Part shown: positions 1 through 8,800 of the stretch, in pieces
How the letters are laid out: every line of letters begins with the position of its first letter
How positions within the stretch are numbered: the first letter of the stretch is position 1
From: Bacteroidales bacterium
GTDB lineage: Bacteria > Bacteroidota > Bacteroidia > Bacteroidales > WCHB1-69
Assembly: GCA_017394765.1 (NCBI GenBank)
Contig: JAFPXF010000041.1
Span: forward strand, 35,854 to 99,853
Length of the DNA: 64,000 nucleotides
Reading direction: 5' to 3'
Notes under the pieces: model-generated
What the model was told of the DNA's origin: nothing
The model's input: only the letters and a program-made list of their open reading frames with translations
Database searches by the model: none
Translations under genes and position numbers: made by a program

Positions 1-592
1 TTATTTGGCAGGATTGTCCACTTGGACAGACCAGCTTCACTTGAAGGTCCTCCAACGCGGAGTGTTCCATCTTGATGCGAAGGAACAAAATGTCGTCTGG
101 CGATTGGATGGTGGAATTGGCCGGAAAATCAGAGAATGGGAAAAAGGAACGGTAGTAGGTGCCGTAGGGCGGGCATGACATGCCGTCTGGCAGGAAGATC
201 CTCTCGGACCGACTCATGGAAGCATTTGGGAAGTTTAAGGTAACCGTGGAGTTGGATTGCCTGCCAATCGTGACGGGCATGGTGTCACCAGAGCAGATAA
301 CATCCAATGGATGTAAATGTTGGATAGGGTTTGGCGTTACCCTGACAATGAGGCGCAGGTAGTTGAAAGCGGGTGTCGCGATGATGACGGAGCTGTCGCC
401 ATGGAAGGTGACACCGTACCAGTGGAATGGCAAGGCTGTCGCACAGATGGTGGTGTCCAAGCGCAACGTGTCCCCATCGCATATTCCGCGTGCGGACTTG
501 GCGAACGGATCAGGCTGTGAAATGTCGCTGGCCGCCATGAGGGATAGGCCGCAGAGAAGCAAGAGGGCAGTATGGATGAGTCGCTGGAGCAT
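1..592 (-). CDS. Secreted protein, N-terminal part only (cut by window edge); paralogue of the giant repeat protein
   Basis: An open frame starts at an ATG at 592 and runs off the window after 197 codons without a stop. It begins with a signal peptide (MLQRLIHTALLLLCGLSLMA). The second half aligns by eye with the N-terminal domain of the giant repeat protein at 5817-16655: FLPDGMSC versus FMPDGIDC, DDILFLRI versus EDILYLKL, and KLVCPSGQS versus KLTCPNGQS. In the giant protein this is part of a P-domain-like beta-sandwich. The start lies 29 bases downstream of the penicillin-binding protein stop, so the two may share a transcript. Whether this gene also carries the 49-residue repeats and a sorting domain cannot be seen here. 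The function is unknown; a T9SS-exported surface protein is the inference. Confidence 0.75.
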   Translation of the reverse strand, partial: MLQRLIHTALLLLCGLSLMAASDISQPDPFAKSARGICDGDTLRLDTTICATALPFHWYGVTFHGDSSVIIATPAFNYLRLIVRVTPNPIQHLHPLDVICSGDTMPVTIGRQSNSTVTLNFPNASMSRSERIFLPDGMSCPPYGTYYRSFFPFSDFPANSTIQSPDDILFLRIKMEHSALEDLQVKLVCPSGQSCQI

Positions 593-621
593 TATGTCGG
601 GAAAAGATTATGTGGAAAAAA

Positions 622-2919
622 TTAGTCGAAATCTAAGGTCATGACAGAATCGCGTTTGGTTTCGTTGCAGCCGGAGGGGTCGCCGATGTACGATTCCGGG
701 ATGGTGAAACTATAGCCGGACTGGGCGCTTTTGTTTTCGGAGTTGACAACGGCATAGTAGGGCAGTTTTGGGTCGCCATAGACCTTTTGCATGAAGAGGC
801 CGAACACCGGTAGAGCGGTGCGGGCACCCTGGCCCAAGGCTGTGGTGCGGAAGTGCGCGGAGCGGTCCTCGCAACCCACCCAGACACCGCAGGTCAACAG
901 CGGAGTGTAGCCCACAAACCAGCCGTCGGACTGGTTGTCGGTGGTGCCGGTCTTGCCGGCTAACGGGAAGGAGAGCTTGTATTGGCCGCGCAACCGGCCG
1001 CCGGTGCCGTAGTCCACCACACCCTGCATCAGACGCACGGTCTTGAAGGCGGTGATCTGGTCGATGGCCTCGTTGCTCTTGGGCACATAGTTGTAGATGA
1101 CGTTGCCGTCCTTGTCGCAGATCTTGGTGATGAAGACGGGCTCCACATACACGCCTTGGTTGGGGAAGCAGTTGATGGCACCCACCTGCTCATACAGGGT
1201 CAGCTCGCAGGCTCCCAAGCAGATGGCCGGCACTTCGGGGATGTCGGAGGTGATGCCCATGGCACGCACCAATTCGATGACGGCGTGCGGACCGTAGCGC
1301 TTCATGATGTAGGCCGAAACTTGGTTGAGGGAGTGGGCGAGGGCCTCGCGCAAGGGGATCATCTGTCCCTCGCGGTAGCCGCCGGAGTTGCGCGGCGTCC
1401 AGGTGCCGCCGGGCGTGGTGATGGTCACCGGCACGTTCGGGACCATCGTGCAGGGGTCGAACTCGCCGCTCTGCATGGCCACGGTATAGACGTATGGCTT
1501 GAAAGTTGAACCGACCTGACGTTTCGACAACTTGACGTGGTCGAATTGGAACTGCTCGTAATTGGTGCCGCCCACGTATGCCTTCACACGCCCCGTGTTG
1601 GCCTCCATGCACATCAGGCCGCATTGCAAAAACGACTTGAGGTATCGAATGGAGTCGAAAGGCGACATGATCGTGTCCTTCGGACCCTTGTATGTGAAGA
1701 TGGACATTTTCACCTTTTTGTTGAAGGCCGCACGGATCTCCTCGTCGGTGGCGCCGGCGTCCTTCATGCGGTCATAGCGTTCCGACTGCTTGACCGCTGC
1801 CCAGAGGATGCGGTCGGTCTGCTCCTCGGAAAGGTTGACGAAGGGGGCGTTCTTGGCATTCTTGATGTGCTCGAAGAAGAGCGGCTGCAAATAGTTGCAC
1901 ACATGCTCCTCAACCGCCTCCTCGGCATGCTTCTGCATACGGGAGTCAATGGTGGTGTATATCTTCAGGCCATCGCAATAGATGTCGTAGTATGAACCGT
2001 CCTGCTTGGGGTTCTGGCGGCTCCATTCTTTGAGAAATTGACGCAGGTATTCGCGGAAATAGGTGGCCAAACCTGCATAATGCGCCTGCGAGCGGAAATT
2101 GGACAGGTCAATGGGAAGTTTCTTGATGGAGTCAAGGTCTGTTTGGGAAAGATAGCCGTATTTGTTCATCTGTCCCAACACCACGTTGCGTCTTCCCAAG
2201 GCGGCTTGGTAGTGGCGGCGGGGACTGTATTGCGTGGGGGCCTTGAGCATGCCCACCAGCAAGGCGGCCTCTTCGGTGTTGATCTCGTCGGGCTGCTTGT
2301 TGAAGTAGGTGCGCGCCGCCGACTTGATGCCCACGGCATTGTTGCCGAAATTCACCGTGTTGAAATACATGGCTAAGATTTCGTCCTTGGAATACTTGCG
2401 TTCCAACTTGGTGGCCACCACCCACTCCTTGAACTTGAAGAAGACCAACTTTATTTTGTTCATCTTCTGGTCGCGCGGGAAAAGGTTTTTGGCCAACTGC
2501 TGCGTGATGGTGCTGCCACCGCCTTTGCGGTGAAAGGTGAGCACACCGGAAGCCACACGGAACAGGGCCTTGGCATCCACGCCGGAATGTCTGTAGAACC
2601 GGGAGTCCTCCGTGGCGATCAGGGCGTCCTTCAGGGGCTGCGACAGGTCCTTGTATTTGCAGTTGGAACGATTCTCCAAATAATAGGTGCCGAGCAATTC
2701 TCCATCGGCGGAGATGACTTCTGTGGCCAAATTGGCATCCGGGTTTTCCAATTCCGTGAAAGAAGGCATATAACCGATCCATCCCAAGGAGATGAGGATG
2801 AATAACAGTGCGAGCAATCCGATAATGGAGAAATAACAAATCCAGAAAGGCTTGATCCATCGCGATTTGCCGCCATTGCCCTTGTCGGAGCTCTTTTGTT
2901 TCTTGGAACCGTTGTACAT
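622..2919 (-). CDS. Penicillin-binding protein 1A (bifunctional transglycosylase/transpeptidase)
   Basis: This is a class A PBP of 765 aa that polymerises lipid II and cross-links peptidoglycan. A short cytoplasmic tail is followed by one membrane helix (about residues 24-50). The GT51 glycosyltransferase domain follows, with the catalytic-glutamate motif EDSRFYRHSG and the GGSTITQQLAKN motif. The C-terminal transpeptidase domain has the active-site SxxK as GSTFKPY, the SxN as SLN and the KTG as GKTGTTDNQSDGWFVGY. All key residues are present and the length is normal for the family. The gene lies 39 bases downstream of the beta-helix gene and just upstream of the edge paralogue, so it appears embedded in a run of surface-protein genes. 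PBP1A-type identity is sure; paralogue numbering is not. Confidence 0.95.
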   Translation of the reverse strand: MYNGSKKQKSSDKGNGGKSRWIKPFWICYFSIIGLLALLFILISLGWIGYMPSFTELENPDANLATEVISADGELLGTYYLENRSNCKYKDLSQPLKDALIATEDSRFYRHSGVDAKALFRVASGVLTFHRKGGGSTITQQLAKNLFPRDQKMNKIKLVFFKFKEWVVATKLERKYSKDEILAMYFNTVNFGNNAVGIKSAARTYFNKQPDEINTEEAALLVGMLKAPTQYSPRRHYQAALGRRNVVLGQMNKYGYLSQTDLDSIKKLPIDLSNFRSQAHYAGLATYFREYLRQFLKEWSRQNPKQDGSYYDIYCDGLKIYTTIDSRMQKHAEEAVEEHVCNYLQPLFFEHIKNAKNAPFVNLSEEQTDRILWAAVKQSERYDRMKDAGATDEEIRAAFNKKVKMSIFTYKGPKDTIMSPFDSIRYLKSFLQCGLMCMEANTGRVKAYVGGTNYEQFQFDHVKLSKRQVGSTFKPYVYTVAMQSGEFDPCTMVPNVPVTITTPGGTWTPRNSGGYREGQMIPLREALAHSLNQVSAYIMKRYGPHAVIELVRAMGITSDIPEVPAICLGACELTLYEQVGAINCFPNQGVYVEPVFITKICDKDGNVIYNYVPKSNEAIDQITAFKTVRLMQGVVDYGTGGRLRGQYKLSFPLAGKTGTTDNQSDGWFVGYTPLLTCGVWVGCEDRSAHFRTTALGQGARTALPVFGLFMQKVYGDPKLPYYAVVNSENKSAQSGYSFTIPESYIGDPSGCNETKRDSVMTLDFD

Positions 2920-2958
2920 GTCGTTTTCTATTATGCTTGGGTTAATGTGGTTTCTGTG

Positions 2959-5151
2959 CTATTGGACCGTGGTGATGCTGTAGGAGGATCCCACGGTGAA
3001 AGTCTTGGTGCTGCCGCCGGAGTAGGTGGCACCTGTGTGGTAGTTGTGGAAGTCGGTGCCGCCGCTGATGGTGCCGCCGTATTTGAGGGTGTAGGAGCCT
3101 TGGGTGAGTTCGGGGCTGCTGAAGGTGAGCACGGCATTGGAACTGCCGCCACCACCGGGCCAGCCGCCGCCACCACTCATGGTGGGGATATGGAAGGTGA
3201 GTATCACGGCATTGTCGCTGTTGCGCACTATCTGGATATCCTTGTTGCTGGCGCCCGTGTACTTGAGCGAATGCTGCGTGCAGGCACTGGCTGTGGGAGA
3301 ACTGAACATGTTGCCCGAAGGCCCCGTGCCCACAATGATGCCGCCAGTGATGGCGAAGGTGTTGTTGTCACAGTCGAAAGCCTCTTCGGGAGTCTTGACC
3401 GACGAAGCGATGGTGCAGCCGCCGTTGATGCGCAACTGTCCGTTGCTGTCAATGGCGTCGTTGTTGCTGGAAGCCGCATAGATGGTGCCGCCATTGATGA
3501 CGAGCTGCGAGCTGGCGTTCATGGCATCGTCATAATTGGAGACGAGCGTCAGCAGGCCGCCGTTGATGGTCAGGATGGTTTTGCTCTCCAAGCATTCGCC
3601 GCCCTCGGTGTTTTGCGTGCAGTTAACGGTGACGATGCCGCTGTTGACGGTCAATGCACCGTCGGCCTTGATACCCTTGGGGTTGCAGTAGTCGGAGCCG
3701 CCACCGCCCGGAGGCCAGCCGCCACCGCCGCCGGAGGTCACGGTGAAATGCGCCCCAGAGGTGGTCACGTTGATCACAAGCAGGGAGTCGTTGGCATCGG
3801 GTTCCCCGATGGTGATGGTGCCTTTGCTGTTGATGCCTTTTCCGCCATTGCCGGTGCTGGTGCAGGTGATGTGCCCGCCTGTCAAGTTGATGCTCAGGTC
3901 GCCCTTGATGCAGCTGCAGGAGTAGGCGTCCTTGGTGGAGCCGCTGACCGTGTAGGCCGCGCCAGCACCCGCCGTGGTGACGGTCACCTCGCCGCCGGTG
4001 ATGTTGACGGTGCTGTCGGCGGAGATGCCCCTGCCGCCGCCGTTGCTGGCGGGCAATGTGATGTCAATGACACCCCCGTGGATGGTGATGTCACCGTTGC
4101 TTACCATTGCGGAGCAGTAGGAGGGATTGTTGCCGGAGGTGGTGCTCTCCAGCACCGTGGTGCCCGATGAGGTGATGTGGATGTCGCCCCCGTTGACGGT
4201 GGTGCCCATACCGCTCTTCATCCCTTTGCTCTGGTTGCCGCTGTTGTAGATGGTGATGGTGCCGTTGTTGACGGTGATGGTGCTGTCGCACTTCATGGCT
4301 TTGGCATCGGCTGTGGTGCTGTGAATGACGATTTCACCGCCATTGACCTCTATGAAACCATCGTCTCCGTCAATGCCGTCGTCGCCGGAGGTGACCTCCA
4401 CCGTGCCGCCGTTCATGATGAACCAGTCGCAGTGGATGCCGTCGGCCACGGCGGAGGCGACCACGATGTTGCCGCTGTTGACCTGCACATAATCGTCGCT
4501 GTGGATGCCGTTGCGCACGGCACCGTTCACAGTCAGGGTGCCGCCGCCGTTGAAGACGAGCTGGCTCTTGCTCTGCAGGGCTGCCTTCTTGGTGTTGCCG
4601 GAACCGTCGTTGAGGTGGTTCTGACTGCCATTGGCCAGCACCACTGTGACGGCTTTGTCCACTAACACGTCAATGGCGGGACCTGCATCATTGGTGATGG
4701 AGACGCCCTCCAAGGAGAGTGTGAACCGCTTGTCGGGCGTGATGCACAGGGAACCGTCGCCTGTGCTGCCCGAGATGTGGTAAACCACGTCCTGAATGCC
4801 GGCCGTGGAAAGCACCGTCACGTCCGCGCCGGCCGTGGTGATGTTGATACCCGAGGCGGCCAGCGGATTGATGACGGAAACCGTGTTGCCGTTGTAGGTG
4901 ATGTATATGTCACGCGATGCCATCAGTGTGTCGCTGCTGAAGGTGATGCTGTCCATGACAGCTATGTTGAAAATCCTGTAGTCGTTGCGGCAGGAGAAGA
5001 TGGAACTGCCATTATGGAAATGGATGCTGTCGATGTCCGTGATGGCCTTCTCGAACACGACATTGCCCCCGTTATAAAGATGCAGGAGCTCTTGCGCCCA
5101 CGAGGTGCAAAGCAGGCAGACAGAGAGGATGGTCAAAGCGACTTTCTTCAT
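2959..5151 (-). CDS. Secreted beta-helix carbohydrate-binding domain protein (Cthe_2159-like)
   Basis: A 730-aa protein with signal peptide MKKVALTILSVCLLCTSWAQ. The N-terminal ~75 residues are a small module common in Bacteroidota secreted proteins (IDSIHFHNG, MDSITFSSD). From about residue 85 onward it consists of short beta-strand rungs of the type 'G.I.I....DGI.....V.VNGG.V.V', typical of a right-handed parallel beta-helix and of the Pfam family named for Cthe_2159, a polysaccharide-binding protein. Two Gly/Trp/Pro-rich loops (GGGGGWPPGGGG and GGGGWPGGGG) are notable. No T9SS C-terminal sorting domain is visible; the protein ends in YSITTVQ. The start codon overlaps the stop of the upstream small T9SS protein (ATGA), so the two are probably translationally coupled. 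Ligand unknown. Confidence 0.8.
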   Translation of the reverse strand: MKKVALTILSVCLLCTSWAQELLHLYNGGNVVFEKAITDIDSIHFHNGSSIFSCRNDYRIFNIAVMDSITFSSDTLMASRDIYITYNGNTVSVINPLAASGINITTAGADVTVLSTAGIQDVVYHISGSTGDGSLCITPDKRFTLSLEGVSITNDAGPAIDVLVDKAVTVVLANGSQNHLNDGSGNTKKAALQSKSQLVFNGGGTLTVNGAVRNGIHSDDYVQVNSGNIVVASAVADGIHCDWFIMNGGTVEVTSGDDGIDGDDGFIEVNGGEIVIHSTTADAKAMKCDSTITVNNGTITIYNSGNQSKGMKSGMGTTVNGGDIHITSSGTTVLESTTSGNNPSYCSAMVSNGDITIHGGVIDITLPASNGGGRGISADSTVNITGGEVTVTTAGAGAAYTVSGSTKDAYSCSCIKGDLSINLTGGHITCTSTGNGGKGINSKGTITIGEPDANDSLLVINVTTSGAHFTVTSGGGGGWPPGGGGSDYCNPKGIKADGALTVNSGIVTVNCTQNTEGGECLESKTILTINGGLLTLVSNYDDAMNASSQLVINGGTIYAASSNNDAIDSNGQLRINGGCTIASSVKTPEEAFDCDNNTFAITGGIIVGTGPSGNMFSSPTASACTQHSLKYTGASNKDIQIVRNSDNAVILTFHIPTMSGGGGWPGGGGSSNAVLTFSSPELTQGSYTLKYGGTISGGTDFHNYHTGATYSGGSTKTFTVGSSYSITTVQ

Positions 5152-5630
5152 AACTTCGTTATTTTAAAAGTTTTGTCATTCACTTTGACCAGATAAAGCC
5201 CTTTGGGCAAGGCGTGTATGTCAACAGACTCGTCATTACGACAGATCCCTTTCAATACCATTCTGCCATCGGAGGAAAAAATCTGATAGTGGTTGAGATC
5301 GTTGTCTTGGGAGAAGATTTTCAAATAGGAGGATGCCGGATTGGGATAAAGCTTGTATCCTGCGGCTTCGATCTCTTGGATTCCGGCAATGTAGGCGAAG
5401 GTCAATTTTTGGATGGACGATACCGGGATAGAGTAGGGGAGATTCAATCCGTCTTCGATAAAAAGATAGTCGTTTTGGAAATAGAGCTTGCCATTGTCGG
5501 CAATTTCGAAGGATTGGGTGCCACCACCGTGGAGACGAACGTCCACGATGGTGGTCTGCGCTCCGCAAAAAGGCACGATAAGCGCCCAAAACGCGAGGAT
5601 GAATAGGATAACTTTTATGTTTTTCAGCAT
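5148..5630 (-). CDS. Small T9SS type A sorting-domain protein
   Basis: A 160-aa protein with a signal peptide ending near FCGAQ. Residues about 30-85 resemble the N-terminal module of the following beta-helix protein (G.TQSFEI..NGKLYF, IPVSSIQKLTFA). The last ~70 residues form a typical type IX secretion C-terminal domain: YKLYPNPASSYLKI, then a strand-rich stretch, then GLYLVKVNDKTFKITKL. It would be exported by T9SS and anchored to, or released from, the outer membrane. Its stop overlaps the start of the beta-helix gene. It may be a partner or chaperone-like companion of that protein, which itself lacks a sorting domain; that link is inference from gene coupling. Confidence 0.75.
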   Translation of the reverse strand: MLKNIKVILFILAFWALIVPFCGAQTTIVDVRLHGGGTQSFEIADNGKLYFQNDYLFIEDGLNLPYSIPVSSIQKLTFAYIAGIQEIEAAGYKLYPNPASSYLKIFSQDNDLNHYQIFSSDGRMVLKGICRNDESVDIHALPKGLYLVKVNDKTFKITKL

Positions 5631-5722
5631 GGTTCGGCTTCAATAAATTCAATAATAATCACCTGCATGATAGAAAACGCTACTTTACAACATCTATTAC
5701 ATGCATGATAATAAAAAGCCTG

Positions 5723-5730
5723 CAAAGGTA
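5723..5730 (-). promoter_or_regulatory. Bacteroidota-type -7 box (TACCTTTG)
   Basis: On the minus strand the sequence reads TACCTTTG, matching the TAnnTTTG consensus, about 93 bases upstream of the small T9SS gene. No convincing -33 TTTG is seen. It could drive the pair at 5630-2959 and possibly the PBP gene. Confidence 0.5.
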
Positions 5731-5816
5731 CATAAATTATGAATACACACGGATGGAGGATATTTTCCGCGTTTTTCTGTAAGTTCGGCGGGCTTTTTTT
5801 TGTCCCGAAGTCCTCC

Positions 5817-8800
5817 TTAAAGAACAACGATTTGTCCTTTGATCATAAACTCCTCCCCGAAGAGATCCCAATAGGTGATGACATAGTTGTAAACCACGTT
5901 GAGATAAACCTTGCCCTTGTATTCCCCATACCATCGGAAGTTCTTGTCTTTGGACATGAATACGATTTCACCCCATCGGTTGACGATGATGATGGAGAAG
6001 TTGGTGATGAGTCTTTGGTAATAGTCGTTCAGATAGAAATAGTCGTTCAAGCCGTCGGCGTTGCTGGGCGTGATGGCGTTCGGCAGGTTGATGAAGAGGT
6101 CGCACGGCTGGATGGTGACACCGACGGTGGCTTGACAAGTCCCGTATGAGGCCGTCACAATGTAGGTGCCGGGCATGGTTACCGTGATGGATGAAGTGGT
6201 CTCCCCCGTGTTCCAAATGTAGTCCGGGAACAGCGATTCCACTGACAGTTCTGTGTACAGGTCATCGCAGAAGTCCGGCGGACTGGCTATGATTTCCAAC
6301 GATGTGTCGATGATGGTCAGGGTGAGGATGACCGTGCTGTCGCAACCGTGAATGCTCTCCAAGTGCTGGTATGCGGTCAGTGACTCCCTGCCGACGGTTT
6401 CCTCCGAATGGATGTTGAAGCCATGCAGTCTGTAACCGCGTCCTTCGCAAATCATGTCCTCGAAACGGGTCACATACGACGGATGCACGGTAAGGTGCAT
6501 CACGACCGTGCTGTCGCAGCCGTGTATGGTCTGGAGCACTTGCACATAGTCGCCAGACTGGGTGTATATTTGACCGTTCCAGTTTATGCTGTCACAAACG
6601 GTTGCGCTGAATTCGGTGGAGTCGGAATAATAGACGGTAAGGTGCAGCGTGACGGTGCTGTCACATCCGTGTATGGTCTGGAAATGTTGCACATAGTCGC
6701 CCGAAACATCGTATTTATATTCATTCCATGCATAAATGTCGCAAATGGTGTCGCTGAATTCGGTCGTAAATGAATAATGCACGGTGAGGTGTAACGTGAC
6801 GGTGCTGTCACATCCGTGGATGGTCTGGAAATGCTGTACCTTGTCGCCGGAAGTGGTGTAGGTCTGGTCGTTCCAAGTGTAGCTGTCGCAAACAGTCTGG
6901 CTGAATTCGGTGGAGTCGGAGTAGTGGACGGTGAGATGCAACGTCACCATGCTGTCGCATCCGTGGATGGTCTGGAAATGCTGCACTTTGTCGCCGGAGG
7001 TGGTGTAGGTCTGGCTGTTCCAAGTGTAGCTGTCGCAAACAGTCTGGCTGAATTCGGTGGAGTCGGAGTAATGGACGGTGAGATGCAGCACGACGGTGCT
7101 GTCGCATCCGTGGATGGTCTGGAAATGCTGCACCTTGTCACCGGAGGTGGTGTAGGTCTGGTCGTTCCAGGTGTAACTGTCGCAGACCGTGACGCTGTGT
7201 TCCGTGGAGTCGGAATAATGCACGGTGAGGTGCAAGGTTACCGTGCTGTCGCATCCGTGGATGGTCTGGAAATACTGCACCTTGTCGCCGGAGGTGGTGT
7301 AGGTCTGGTCGTTCCATGTGTAGCTGTTACAGACGGTCTCGCTGAATTCGGTGGAATCCAGGTAGTGGACAGTGAGATGCAGTACAACGGTGCTGTCGCA
7401 TCCGTGGATGGTCTGGAAATACTGCACCTTGTCGCCGGAGGTGGTATAGACGCTGTCGTTCCAAGTGTAGCTGTCACAGACGGTCTCGCTGAATTCGGTG
7501 GAGTCCAAATAGTGGACAGTGAGATGCAGCACGACAGTGCTGTCGCATCCGTGGATGGTCTGGAAATGCTGCACCTTGTCGCCGGAAACGGTATAGATGC
7601 TGTCGTTCCAAATGTAGCTGTCACAGACGGTTTCGCTGAATTCCGTGGAGTCGGAGTAGTGGACGGTGAGGTGCAGGGTTACGGTGCTGTCGCAGCCGTG
7701 GATGGTTTGGAAATACTGCACCTTGTCACCGGAGGTGGTATATACGCTGTCGTTCCAAGTGTAGCTGTCGCAGACGGTTTCGCTGAATTCGGTGGAGTCC
7801 AAATAGTGGACCGTGAGGTGCAGCACAACGGTGCTGTCGCAGCCATGGATGGTGTGGAAATATTGCACCTTGTCGCCGGAGGTGGTATAGACGCTGTCGT
7901 TCCAGATATAGCTGTCACAGACGGTTTCGCTGAATTCCGTGGAGTCCATGTAGTTGACGGTGAGGTGCAGCGTCACCGTGCTGTCGCAGCCGTGGACGGT
8001 CTGGAAATGCTGCACATAGTCGCCGGATGTGGTATAGATGCTGTCGTTCCAAGTGTGGGTGTCACATACCGTGATGCTGTGCTCCGTGGAGTCGGAGTAG
8101 TGAACGGTGAGGTGCAGGGTTACGGTACTGTCGCAGCCGTGGATGGTGTGGAAATACTGCACCTTGTCGCCGGAGGTGGTATAGACACTGTCGTTCCAGG
8201 TGTAGCTGTCGCAGACGGTTTCGCTGAATTCGGTGGAGTCCAAATAATGGACTGTAAGGTGCAAGACGACGGTGCTGTCGCAACCATGGATGGTGTGGAA
8301 ATACTGCACTTTGTCGCCGGAGGTGGTATAGACACTGTCGTTCCAAGTGTAGCTGTCGCAAACGGTCTCGCTGAATTCCGTGGAATCCAAATAGTGGACG
8401 GTGAGGTGCAGGGTTACGGTGCTGTCGCAGCCGTGAATGGTGTGGAAATGTTGCACATAGTCGCCGGAAGCGGTATAGACACTGTCGTTCCAGATGTGGG
8501 TGTCGCAAACCGTGACGCTGTGTTCCGTGGAGTCGGAATAATGCACGGTCAGGTGTAGGACGACGGTGCTGTCGCAGCTGTTCGAGGTCTGGAAATACTG
8601 TGTGTAGTCGCCGGAAACCGTGTAGGTAATGTCATTCCAAGTGAAACGGTCGCAGACGGTGGTGTCAAACTGGGTGGAGTCGGAATAGTGGACAGTGAGG
8701 TGCAAGGTTACCGTGCTGTCGCAGCCGTGGATGGTGTGGAAATGCTGCACATAATCGCCGGTTGCCGTATAGACGCTGTCGTTCCAGGTGTAGATGTCGC

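Noticed and set aside
2896..4170. Plus-strand 424-codon frame
   Set aside because: Antisense of the beta-helix gene, made almost only of Ala, Gly, Val, Asp and His.
6816..8558. Plus-strand open frame of 580 codons across the repeat array
   Set aside because: It is the antisense of the 147-bp repeats; because the unit lacks stops in that frame it stays open and its translation is repetitive (VASVDGLEML). There is no start context or homology.
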